A stretch of 64,000 bases of DNA. Origin: JAKZVK01 sp965248255 (GTDB taxonomy: Bacteria > Acidobacteriota > Terriglobia > Bryobacterales > UBA6623). The position numbers and the translations under genes were made by a program. Below the pieces are notes generated by a model. That model did not search any database and had not been told where the DNA came from. It worked only from the letters and a program-made list of their open reading frames with translations. The stretch lies in the NCBI GenBank assembly GCA_965248255.1, contig CBDFIW010000002.1:868001-932000 (forward strand), given 5' to 3'. Positions 18,357 to 25,958 of the stretch are shown here, piece after piece; the stretch's first letter is position 1; each line of letters begins with the position of its first letter.

Positions 18357-19808
18357 ATGATGTACGCCGGCTCCCATTCGTTTCCGGTCGCGATCGTAAA
18401 GTTCACGGGCTGGGCTCTCCGTCAGATGCTGGGCGCAATCCCGACAGCGATGCGCGACACGACATGGGCGCCCAAGGTGTCTAAGACACCCTTTTGGCTG
18501 GCGCAGGGAAATCCTTTGGAGAACCACCCCTGGCGGTCGAATCCTGATGCCGGCCTGCCGGAATCAGCTCATGTGGTTGTCATCGGGGCCGGATTTACAG
18601 GGGGTTCGCTGGCCTACCACTGGTCGAAGAGCGCGCCGGTGGAGTCGAAGATGGTTGTCCTGGAGATGGGCGACGCCGGCGGCGGCTCTTCAGGGCGCAA
18701 TGAGGGGCTCGTGGTGATGGGCCGCTTCTATTCCTATGTCCACAAGACCGTTCGCAAGCATCTCGATGCGGTCCGCCGCGATCTCAGTGCCGGCCAGCGA
18801 GACCAGATGGGCCGTCAGTTCGCGGCGGCGTACGCGCACGCCGCCTACAAGAATGCCGACTTGATCGAAGAGACGATTCGTGAAGAAGGTTTCGATTGCG
18901 GCTACGTCCGTGCCGGTTGGGTGCAGGCTCAGGACCAAGAACGCCAGAGAGACCTCGCCACGTCGGTCCGTATGGCTGTCGAGACCGGATTCGCCGACTG
19001 GACGGAAATCTCACCCGACGACGTCTATCGCAAGACCGGGATGCGAGTTCGACACAAGGCCGGGTTCTCGATCGCGGCGGCGTCGTTCCATCCGGCAAAG
19101 TGGGTGTGGTCGTTGCTCTCGCGGGCCTTGGAGTCGGGCGCCATGGAGTTGTATTCGCGAACCAAGGTGATGGCCGTCGAAGACGAGGGCGGGAGCTACC
19201 GCGTGCGCACCGACCGCGGAGACATCCGCGCATCCCACGTCGTCAATGCGACCGAGTCCTACACGCCGCTGCTACATCCCCAGTTTCACGACCTGATTCA
19301 GCCCACCCAGACCCAGGCGGCCAGCGGCGAGGGTGGCCCACCGGAGATGAAGCCGCACATCGGTATCAGCGGCCATCAAGGGTTCTTCGGGCGGCACGGC
19401 TCTTCCGTGATGGTCGGCTCGGATGCGACCCGCGTCCCGGACGGTGAAGCCGGGCGTATCCAGCCGTCGCGCTTCATCACGAAGTTCCTGATTAGCGAAA
19501 TGCGAGAGGGTTTCGGGCCTTCGCGCTACCACGTCACGAACGAGTGGAGCGGAACGGTCAGCTACACACCGGATGAGTATCCCGTCGTCGGCTTGATGGA
19601 CGGCAAGAGCCAGTACATCATTGCCGGCATGGCCGGGTCGGGAACCGGGGTGTCGTTCAATGCCGGGCGATGCGTGGTGAACCGCATCTTGGGAAACAGA
19701 GAAGAGGAGGACGACTACCCGCCAGAATACTTCAGCCCCACCCGGCTCCTCGACCCGCGCAACCACCAATGGCCCAAGCTTGAAGCGCCGAAGACCGGCC
19801 GGCAGTAA
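18357..19808 (+). CDS. FAD-dependent oxidoreductase (DAO family)
   Basis: A 483-residue flavoprotein. The dinucleotide-binding motif HVVVIGAGFTGGSLAYHW lies at about residue 72, then VVLEMGDAGGGSSGRNEG (the typical G-SSG-N-G segment of D-amino-acid oxidase and glycine oxidase relatives), and a C-terminal FAD region SQYIIAGMAGSGTGVSFNAG. Such enzymes oxidise amines or amino acids, passing electrons to oxygen or quinone. An upstream extension to 18207 in the same frame has unrelated composition, so the ATG at 18357 was chosen; later Met codons at 18426 or 18450 are possible. It follows the hydrolase gene after a palindrome cluster. Confidence 0.8.
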   Translation: MMYAGSHSFPVAIVKFTGWALRQMLGAIPTAMRDTTWAPKVSKTPFWLAQGNPLENHPWRSNPDAGLPESAHVVVIGAGFTGGSLAYHWSKSAPVESKMVVLEMGDAGGGSSGRNEGLVVMGRFYSYVHKTVRKHLDAVRRDLSAGQRDQMGRQFAAAYAHAAYKNADLIEETIREEGFDCGYVRAGWVQAQDQERQRDLATSVRMAVETGFADWTEISPDDVYRKTGMRVRHKAGFSIAAASFHPAKWVWSLLSRALESGAMELYSRTKVMAVEDEGGSYRVRTDRGDIRASHVVNATESYTPLLHPQFHDLIQPTQTQAASGEGGPPEMKPHIGISGHQGFFGRHGSSVMVGSDATRVPDGEAGRIQPSRFITKFLISEMREGFGPSRYHVTNEWSGTVSYTPDEYPVVGLMDGKSQYIIAGMAGSGTGVSFNAGRCVVNRILGNREEEDDYPPEYFSPTRLLDPRNHQWPKLEAPKTGRQ

Positions 19809-19925
19809 TGGAGTGTGCCGAGAACCGTTGGCAGGGAGGCGTTGGATATCAAGTGTCATACTCACGTCCGTGAGGTGGCGGCGCTAGGTGCCCCAAAAGA
19901 CGTTCAACACAAAGAACACGTAGAG

Positions 19926-20093
19926 AGGAGCAGCCCCGGCAGGGGCCTAGGGGGGCTGCCAGAGAACCCTTGGCATCGGGTTTTCCTCCGCCCCTTGCGG
20001 GGCTCCTGTCCACTTCTTCCTGGCTACCCACGGTTTCGCCCTGACGGGCTCCACCGTGGGCTACTTTCCAGCGCCCCTGCCGGGGCTGACGGT
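19926..20093. repeat. Composite extragenic palindrome cluster, family B
   Basis: Starts with AGCAGCCCCGGCAGGGGC and ends with the complementary GCCCCTGCCGGGGCTGA. Nested within are CTACCCACGG...CCGTGGGCTAC and a short CCGCCCCTTGCGGGGC hairpin. The whole block could fold into a cruciform between the FAD oxidoreductase and cysK. The rest of the 385-base gap 19809-20193 shows no gene. Confidence 0.7.
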
Positions 20094-20193
20094 TGCGAAC
20101 GAGCCAGGTCAGATGACGCCTTGATTAGACGGCTAGAGTCGGTGTCACCCGCCGTATCCCTCCGAACTGTGCGAACCTGACGGAAGACGGTTC

Positions 20194-21153
20194 ATGGAAT
20201 CCCGGACTTACGGTCAAGTAGCGGACCTGATCGGCAGCACGCCGATGGTGCGCCTGGATGCGCTGTCGCCCGCGGGTGGAGCCACCATCCTGGGCAAACT
20301 CGAAATGCTGAATCCGAGCGGCAGCGTCAAGGACCGCATTGCCCTCGGCATGATCCGCGACGCCGAGGCGTCCGGCAAGCTCAAGCCGGGGATGACCATC
20401 GTCGAGGCCACCAGCGGCAACACCGGGATCGGCCTGGCGATGCTCTGCGCCAAGTTCGACTACCGGCTCATCCTTACCATGCCGGAGTCGATGAGCTTTG
20501 AGCGCAGGGCCTTGGTCGCCCGCTACGGTGCGCAGGTTATCCTGACGCCGGGGGATGACGATCTGGCCGGCTCCGTCAAGAAGGCTCGGCAGATCGTCGA
20601 AAAGAACCCCGGCTGCATCGAGCTGCGGCAGTTCGACAACCCCGCCAACCCGGAGGTCCACCGGCAAACCACGGGTCCGGAAATCCTTCAGGCGGCCGGA
20701 AACGACATCGCGGTCTTTGTCGCCGCGGTCGGCACGGGTGGGACGATCACGGGCGCCGGCGAGGTGCTCAAATCCGCCATACCGAACATCAGGATCGTCG
20801 CCGTAGAACCCGCCACATCCGCGGTGCTGAGCGGGAAACCGGCCTCCCCCCACCACATCGAGGGTATCGGCGCGGGGTTTGTGCCGTCGATTCTCAACCG
20901 GGATATCATCGACGAAGTGATCACGGTGGAAGATCGGGAGGCCTTCGACATGACCGAGGCCTTGGCCGCCAAAGAGTCCCTGCTGGTTGGCATCTCTTCC
21001 GGCGCGAACGTGCTGGCGGCCCAGCGCGTCGCCGAGAGGCTCTCACCCGGGCAGCAGGTCGTGACGATTCTGTGCGACACCGGTACACGATACTTCAGTG
21101 TGGAAGAGTATTTCCGGCGGGATGAGGAATATCCGACCGGCATCCTGTTGTAA
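20194..21153 (+). CDS. cysK: Cysteine synthase A (O-acetylserine sulfhydrylase)
   Basis: A 319-residue PLP enzyme making L-cysteine from O-acetylserine and sulfide in the cytoplasm. The PLP lysine is Lys46 in NPSGSVKDRIAL. The substrate-binding loop is EATSGNTGIGLA (residues 71-82) and the phosphate loop is AAVGTGGTITGAGE. The C-terminal GISSGANVLAA supplies the Ser near the pyridine nitrogen. The length is normal for CysK. The next gene, a putative sulfate/sulfite exporter, starts 18 bases after the stop, so the pair is probably one sulfur-handling operon. cysE is not in the window. Confidence 0.93.
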   Translation: MESRTYGQVADLIGSTPMVRLDALSPAGGATILGKLEMLNPSGSVKDRIALGMIRDAEASGKLKPGMTIVEATSGNTGIGLAMLCAKFDYRLILTMPESMSFERRALVARYGAQVILTPGDDDLAGSVKKARQIVEKNPGCIELRQFDNPANPEVHRQTTGPEILQAAGNDIAVFVAAVGTGGTITGAGEVLKSAIPNIRIVAVEPATSAVLSGKPASPHHIEGIGAGFVPSILNRDIIDEVITVEDREAFDMTEALAAKESLLVGISSGANVLAAQRVAERLSPGQQVVTILCDTGTRYFSVEEYFRRDEEYPTGILL

Positions 21154-21171
21154 GCCAGGGACCGTCGCCGA

Positions 21172-22317
21172 TTGAAACTGAGCCGAAGAGAACGGGCTTT
21201 GGAGGGGCGGCTTCGCAAGAAGCTGATCGATTGGGACCGACCCAGCCTGTGGCCCGGCATCGGCGCCTGCGCCGTGCTGACGTGGCTGGCGTTCTACCTT
21301 CATACTCTCCCGTTCCCCCCGTTCACTCTGGCGGACGAGTATCACCCCTTGAACGCAGTGCTTCTGGCTCTGCTGCTGGGTCTCGCGATCCGCAACGTAG
21401 TACCGGCTGCCGCCCGGCTGAGGCCGGGCGTCGACGTCGTCATCAAGAGAGTGCTGCCCGTGGGCATCGTTCTGTTGGGAGCCCGTCTCGACTTCTACGA
21501 CTTGCTTCGAGTGGGCTATCGAGTTCTCTTCGGCGCGGTCATCCTCATCGCCGTGATCATGCTGGTCACGCGATACCTCTGCCGCTTCTTCAACGTCAAG
21601 AGTGGACTAGGTCTTCTGATCGGAGTGGGCACCGCGATCTGCGGCACGTCCGCGATCGTGGCAACGGCCCCGGTGGTGGAATCTAAGGAAGAGGACATTG
21701 CCATCTCCATCGCATCCATCAACCTGCTGGGTGCATTGGCCATGCTGGTGTTCCCTATTGTGGGGGCCTTTCTTCTTGTGGACCCTCAGGTCTACGGAGA
21801 GTGGTGCGGGCTGGCGATCCACGCGACTCCCCAGGTCATCGCTGCCGGATTCGCCCATCACCTTGATGGAGAAACCGCCGGTGAGATCGCGACGATCGTC
21901 AAGCTCACGCGGATCTCCCTGCTCGGTCCGGTGGTCTTCATCATCGGAGCCATGTACGCCCACCAGCGCCGAAAACAGGCTGCCTTTGTGGGACCGTCGG
22001 TCGACTATCGAAGGCTGGTTCCGACTTTCGTCCTTTTCTTCGTTGCGATGGCATTCTTGAGGACGGTCGGCTTCTTCCCGGAGATGACCTTCCACTTGAC
22101 CGACCGCTTCGTTTTCGGCGGGGGAGACCAGACCGTCGATCTGGCAGACATCTTGGGCCAGGCCGCGAAGTGGCTTCTTGTGGGCGCCATCGCCGGCGTC
22201 GGCCTTCTGACGGAATTCCGCGCCCTGCGACGCGGCGGGGTGCGGCCGTTCCTGCTTGGGCTGCTTTCGACGGCCCTCATCGCTCTGCTGGGCTTGGGCT
22301 ACTCTTACTGGCGATGA
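21172..22317 (+). CDS. YeiH-family putative sulfate/sulfite exporter
   Basis: A 381-residue membrane protein of the PF03601 family with about ten helices and the family signature LLIGVGTAICGTSAIVATAP followed by a cytoplasmic ESKEEDIAISIA loop. GLAIHATPQVIAAGF is the second conserved block. Members found beside sulfonate-degradation genes are proposed to export sulfate or sulfite; none of this is proven for the present protein. The start is a TTG with CAGGGA upstream. Tight coupling to cysK suggests removal of excess inorganic sulfur or balancing of the sulfide pool. Confidence 0.85.
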   Translation: MKLSRRERALEGRLRKKLIDWDRPSLWPGIGACAVLTWLAFYLHTLPFPPFTLADEYHPLNAVLLALLLGLAIRNVVPAAARLRPGVDVVIKRVLPVGIVLLGARLDFYDLLRVGYRVLFGAVILIAVIMLVTRYLCRFFNVKSGLGLLIGVGTAICGTSAIVATAPVVESKEEDIAISIASINLLGALAMLVFPIVGAFLLVDPQVYGEWCGLAIHATPQVIAAGFAHHLDGETAGEIATIVKLTRISLLGPVVFIIGAMYAHQRRKQAAFVGPSVDYRRLVPTFVLFFVAMAFLRTVGFFPEMTFHLTDRFVFGGGDQTVDLADILGQAAKWLLVGAIAGVGLLTEFRALRRGGVRPFLLGLLSTALIALLGLGYSYWR

Positions 22318-22506
22318 TTCCGGCCCCATCGGTTCAGAGTGGGATCGATAGGCTAGGACACCCGTTGGGTTGGGCGGAGCAAAAGTCCGCAGGTCTTCGA
22401 GCCCTGCGCTCCGCAGGTTGAGTTGGCTATGCTGTGACCCGACCGGCATAAGGGGCATTGGGATGCCGGTAAGGGCAAAGGGCTTCAAGTCGAGGAGGGT
22501 TCGATC

Positions 22507-23589
22507 ATGTTCAGAAGTGCTACGCGGTACGGCGCCTTGGCGGTCGCGGGAGCGGCCTTGCTGGCTCCGCCACCGCCGGCGCGCCCGGCGGACCCGCAGC
22601 TTCCGCAGGTCAGGGTCGAGTCGGTGCGGCGTGTCTTTCACAACGGCGAACACAACGCCTTTACGGACTTGATCCGCTACCAGGGACGTTTCTACCTGAC
22701 GTTCCGCAGTTGCCCGGACGGCCACATGGTGCACCCCACCTCCTCCATCTTGGTGCTGTCGAGCCCGGACGGCCGAGACTGGCAGCAGGTGCATCGTTTC
22801 CGCGTTCCAAAGCGCGACGTGCGCGACCCGCACTTCCTGGTCTTTCAAGGGAAACTCTTTGTGTATACGGGCACTTGGTATTGCGGCGACCGTTCGCCTG
22901 AACGCGCCGAGGTCAACGAGCATCTGGGCTACGCTGCGTGGACCGAAGACGGCCAACTTTGGCAAGGGCCTGCGATGCTGGACGGAACCTACGGGCACTA
23001 CATCTGGCGGGCGGCTGCGTTTGGGGGCAAGGCGTATCTGTGCGGTCGGCGTAAGCGTGAGTTTGCCGAGTCGAACACAAACGAACAGCGGGATCGTCTG
23101 CTCGAGTCGGCGTTGCTCGAAAGCGACGACGGTCTCATCTGGCGAAAGGTTGGTTTCTTCCAAGAGCGCTACGGCAACGAGACGGCGTTCCTGTTCGAGC
23201 CGAGCGGCTCGATTCTCGCCGTGGCGCGCAGTGGCGGGGGGAGGAACGCGCAGGTCCTGCGTTCGCGCCCGCCGTACCAACAGTGGGAGCGAAAAGACCT
23301 CGACCGCTATATCGGCGGTCCGCTGGTGGCGAAGTGGGGAGCGCGATACCTGGTCGGAGGCCGCCAGTCCGTCGACGGCGAACCGCGCACCACGCTGTAC
23401 TGGCTCGCGGACGACCAATTGAAGGAATTCGCCGAGCTGCCGAGCGCGGGCGACAACTCCTATCCCGGCTTCTTGGAACTGAGCCCAACGCGGGCACTTG
23501 TCTCCTACTATTCGACACACGAAAAAGACGAGGCAGGCAGGCCGATCACCGCCATCTACCTGGCTGAATTGGAGCTGACGAGTAGATAG
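22507..23589 (+). CDS. Secreted beta-propeller protein, sialidase/glycosidase-like
   Basis: A 360-residue protein with a signal peptide (YGALAVAGAALLAPPPPA). Repeated strands such as DLIRYQGRFYLTFR, VLSSPDGRDWQQV, RDPHFLVFQGKLFVYTG and LLESDDGLIWRKVGF give the pattern of a five- or six-bladed propeller with degenerate Asp boxes. The RDPH segment recalls the catalytic Asp region of GH43/GH32-like propellers, but I cannot assign a family. The ATG follows GGAGGG. It is preceded by a 189-base gap without a gene and followed by a family C palindrome. Confidence 0.65.
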   Translation: MFRSATRYGALAVAGAALLAPPPPARPADPQLPQVRVESVRRVFHNGEHNAFTDLIRYQGRFYLTFRSCPDGHMVHPTSSILVLSSPDGRDWQQVHRFRVPKRDVRDPHFLVFQGKLFVYTGTWYCGDRSPERAEVNEHLGYAAWTEDGQLWQGPAMLDGTYGHYIWRAAAFGGKAYLCGRRKREFAESNTNEQRDRLLESALLESDDGLIWRKVGFFQERYGNETAFLFEPSGSILAVARSGGGRNAQVLRSRPPYQQWERKDLDRYIGGPLVAKWGARYLVGGRQSVDGEPRTTLYWLADDQLKEFAELPSAGDNSYPGFLELSPTRALVSYYSTHEKDEAGRPITAIYLAELELTSR

Positions 23590-23627
23590 CGAGGTCTCCG
23601 ACTTCAAGCCGACAAGGCGGAGCTCAA

Positions 23628-23760
23628 GCTGCGTGAGCTTCCAGGCTTGCCGAGAACCGATTCCTCGATTCTCAGGTCTGCAGCTCACCGCAGGTATTCG
23701 GTGCTTGTTGTCCTGAGTCTCGAAGAATCGAGGCTCGGCAAGGCTGGAGCCTTACGCCAC
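23628..23760. repeat. Long extragenic palindrome, family C, copy 1
   Basis: Left arm CTTGCCGAGAACCGATTCCT; right arm CGAAGAATCGAGGCTCGGCA then AGGC. The core also carries ATTCTCAG paired with TGTCCTGAGTC. A second copy in the same orientation lies at 60271-60418. Both start within about 50 bases after a stop codon, in keeping with a terminator-like or RNA-stabilising hairpin. The rest of 23590-23861 holds nothing that I can identify. Confidence 0.7.
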
Positions 23761-23861
23761 AGCCCTCCCGGACACTCCTTCAAGACATTGCACGCGGCCG
23801 CCCTTGTCGATGAACGACTTCCGTCGGGTACTATAGTGGCGGTGAGGAGTGTGTCCGCGAA

Positions 23862-25958
23862 GTGCCGCCGAGCAATGCAGCATTGCAGTGGCTAGTATGG
23901 CTGCTGGCCTTGACCCCAGCTCTGCTGGCCGAATCCCCCATCCCCTCGATCCGCCCCGCGGTGAACGGCGTGTTCCCGCACGGAGGCCGTCAAGGTACCA
24001 GCGTCGAAATCACCATTCGCGGCGCGGACCTGCAAGACACCTCCGAAATCCGTTTCGCGACCCCGAAGCTTCACGCGGAGATTCTCAAGACCGCGCATAA
24101 CCGCATCGAAGCGCGCATTCACATCGATATGGCCGCCGAGCCCGGCCGTCACGACTTCCGTGTGATCGCGCCCCACGGCTCGACCCTGAATTGGTTTGTC
24201 GTCAGCACGCGCCCCGAGTCCTTCGAGCAAGAACCCAACAACGATCGCGACCAGGCGCAGGCGATCGAGTTCCCGGTCCTGATCAACGGCATTGTTGAGA
24301 GAAAAGACTACGACTACTTTCGTTTTGAGGCGCGTGCAGGCCAAACCATCACGTTCGATGTGTACGCTACCCGGAGCGGCTCCCGCCTTGATCCCGTCAT
24401 CGGCCTCCTCGACCACAACGGCGCCGAGATCGCCTATTCCGACGACTACTACATCTTCAAGGACGCGCATCTCGTCCATGACTTCCGCCGGGACGGAACC
24501 TACTACCTGCGCCTCTACGGCACCAGCGAACAGGGATCCGATGCATCTGACTACCGGCTCACCGCGGGCGAGATGCCGCAAGTCGACCATGCCATGCCGA
24601 TCGGAGGCCGGCGTGGCAAGCCGGTCGAGATCTTGCTGACCGGAGTGAACCTCTCCGAGGTCAGCGCCGTTGTACTTGGCGACGGACGAGCTCCTGGGCA
24701 GGTTCTCTCGCGAAGCCTGAAAGCAGCGAAGGTCCGCCTGGAGATCCCGGAGGACATGCCCCTCGGCGTCCATCAACTCCACGTTGATGGAGCAACACTG
24801 CCGGTGCCGTTCGTGGTTTCGGAGTTCCCCGAGATCACAGTCCTGGGCGACGCTGCGAGGCAGCGAGAGGACCCTTATCCGATCACCCTGCCCGTGGTCG
24901 CTAACGGCGTCATTGACAAGCGCAGGGCCGCCGACTATTTCTCATTTCGGGTGGACGCGCCGCAAAGGGTCTTGCTCGCAACTGCGTCGATGAAGCTCAA
25001 CTACCCGTTCGATCCCCTGATCGAGGTTTACGACGAATCCGGCAAGCGGATTGCTTACCAAGACGACCCGGCCACCAACACCGGCAGGAATCCCGCGAAC
25101 ATGGACCCCCACCTGTCGGTCGACCTGCCCAAAGCAGGACGCTACGTGGCCAGGGTTCGCGACGCTGCGTTCCTTGGCCACCCCAACTTCCCGTATCGCC
25201 TCACCGTGAAGCGCGCCGAGCCGGAGTTCAAGGTTAGAGTCATTGGCACCGACGAGACCTTCTACCGCGGCCGAAAGAACATCGTGACGGTGTGGCTGCG
25301 GCGCCTGCAAGGCTGGGATACGCCTGTCGAAGTCTGGGCCGAAGACCTGCCGGAAGGAGTCACCGCTGAGGAGGTTGTGGTGGAGCCGGTCAACACGCCG
25401 TTCCGAAACACCTGCGGCGAGGCGCATACCATGGACGGCACCAAAGTGGACATCCCCATTAACGTCGCTGCTGATGCTCCCGCCGGCTTGAGCCGGATCC
25501 GCTTCCGGGCGCGAGGCGTGATGGAAGGCCGCACGGTCGAACGCGAGGGTCATACGCAGTACTGGTTTAAGACCAACGGAAAGATCATGGGCGACGCACA
25601 AACCGGAAGGCTGCTGGCGACTATAGCCGATCCCCCCACACTTGTGCTATCCACTCCCGACGAAGTTACGGTTGCACCGGATGAACCGGGCGAGATCCGC
25701 GTTATCGTCAACCGTTTGGACGAGGGCGCATCCCCACTCGAAATCGTAGCGGAGGGTCCCGCAGGAATCATTGTCGAACCAGCGATTGTCCAACCGAGCA
25801 CCACCGTCGCGACGCTCAACGTCACCTCTTCGGTGAACGCCCCGGCATCGATCGTGCTGATCGGTAGAACCGAAGGCAAACAGCTCGGCAAATCCCATCC
25901 GATCGTGATCGCGCCCGCTGAGGAATCGGCCGCAACGGAGACGTCGAATGCGAACTAG
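23862..25958 (+). CDS. Secreted PPC-domain protein with Ig-like/IPT regions
   Basis: A 698-residue extracytoplasmic protein. After a signal peptide (WLVWLLALTPALLAESP) come an IPT/TIG-like region (VNGVFPHGGRQGTSVEITIRG), a first PPC domain (EQEPNNDRDQAQAIEFPVLI, YDYFRFEARAGQTITFDVYA), a second IPT-like region, a second PPC domain (GVIDKRRAADYFSFRVDAPQ) and C-terminal beta domains. No catalytic site is recognised; such proteins usually accompany DUF1549/DUF1501 genes. The start is GTG with GAGGAG about 13 bases upstream. Its stop overlaps the next gene by 11 bases, so translation is probably coupled. Confidence 0.75.
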   Translation: MPPSNAALQWLVWLLALTPALLAESPIPSIRPAVNGVFPHGGRQGTSVEITIRGADLQDTSEIRFATPKLHAEILKTAHNRIEARIHIDMAAEPGRHDFRVIAPHGSTLNWFVVSTRPESFEQEPNNDRDQAQAIEFPVLINGIVERKDYDYFRFEARAGQTITFDVYATRSGSRLDPVIGLLDHNGAEIAYSDDYYIFKDAHLVHDFRRDGTYYLRLYGTSEQGSDASDYRLTAGEMPQVDHAMPIGGRRGKPVEILLTGVNLSEVSAVVLGDGRAPGQVLSRSLKAAKVRLEIPEDMPLGVHQLHVDGATLPVPFVVSEFPEITVLGDAARQREDPYPITLPVVANGVIDKRRAADYFSFRVDAPQRVLLATASMKLNYPFDPLIEVYDESGKRIAYQDDPATNTGRNPANMDPHLSVDLPKAGRYVARVRDAAFLGHPNFPYRLTVKRAEPEFKVRVIGTDETFYRGRKNIVTVWLRRLQGWDTPVEVWAEDLPEGVTAEEVVVEPVNTPFRNTCGEAHTMDGTKVDIPINVAADAPAGLSRIRFRARGVMEGRTVEREGHTQYWFKTNGKIMGDAQTGRLLATIADPPTLVLSTPDEVTVAPDEPGEIRVIVNRLDEGASPLEIVAEGPAGIIVEPAIVQPSTTVATLNVTSSVNAPASIVLIGRTEGKQLGKSHPIVIAPAEESAATETSNAN

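Noticed and set aside
21607..23688. Very long (693-codon) minus-strand frame
   Set aside because: It lies antisense to the YeiH-type and propeller genes, which have clear domains; the long frame is a GC-rich shadow.
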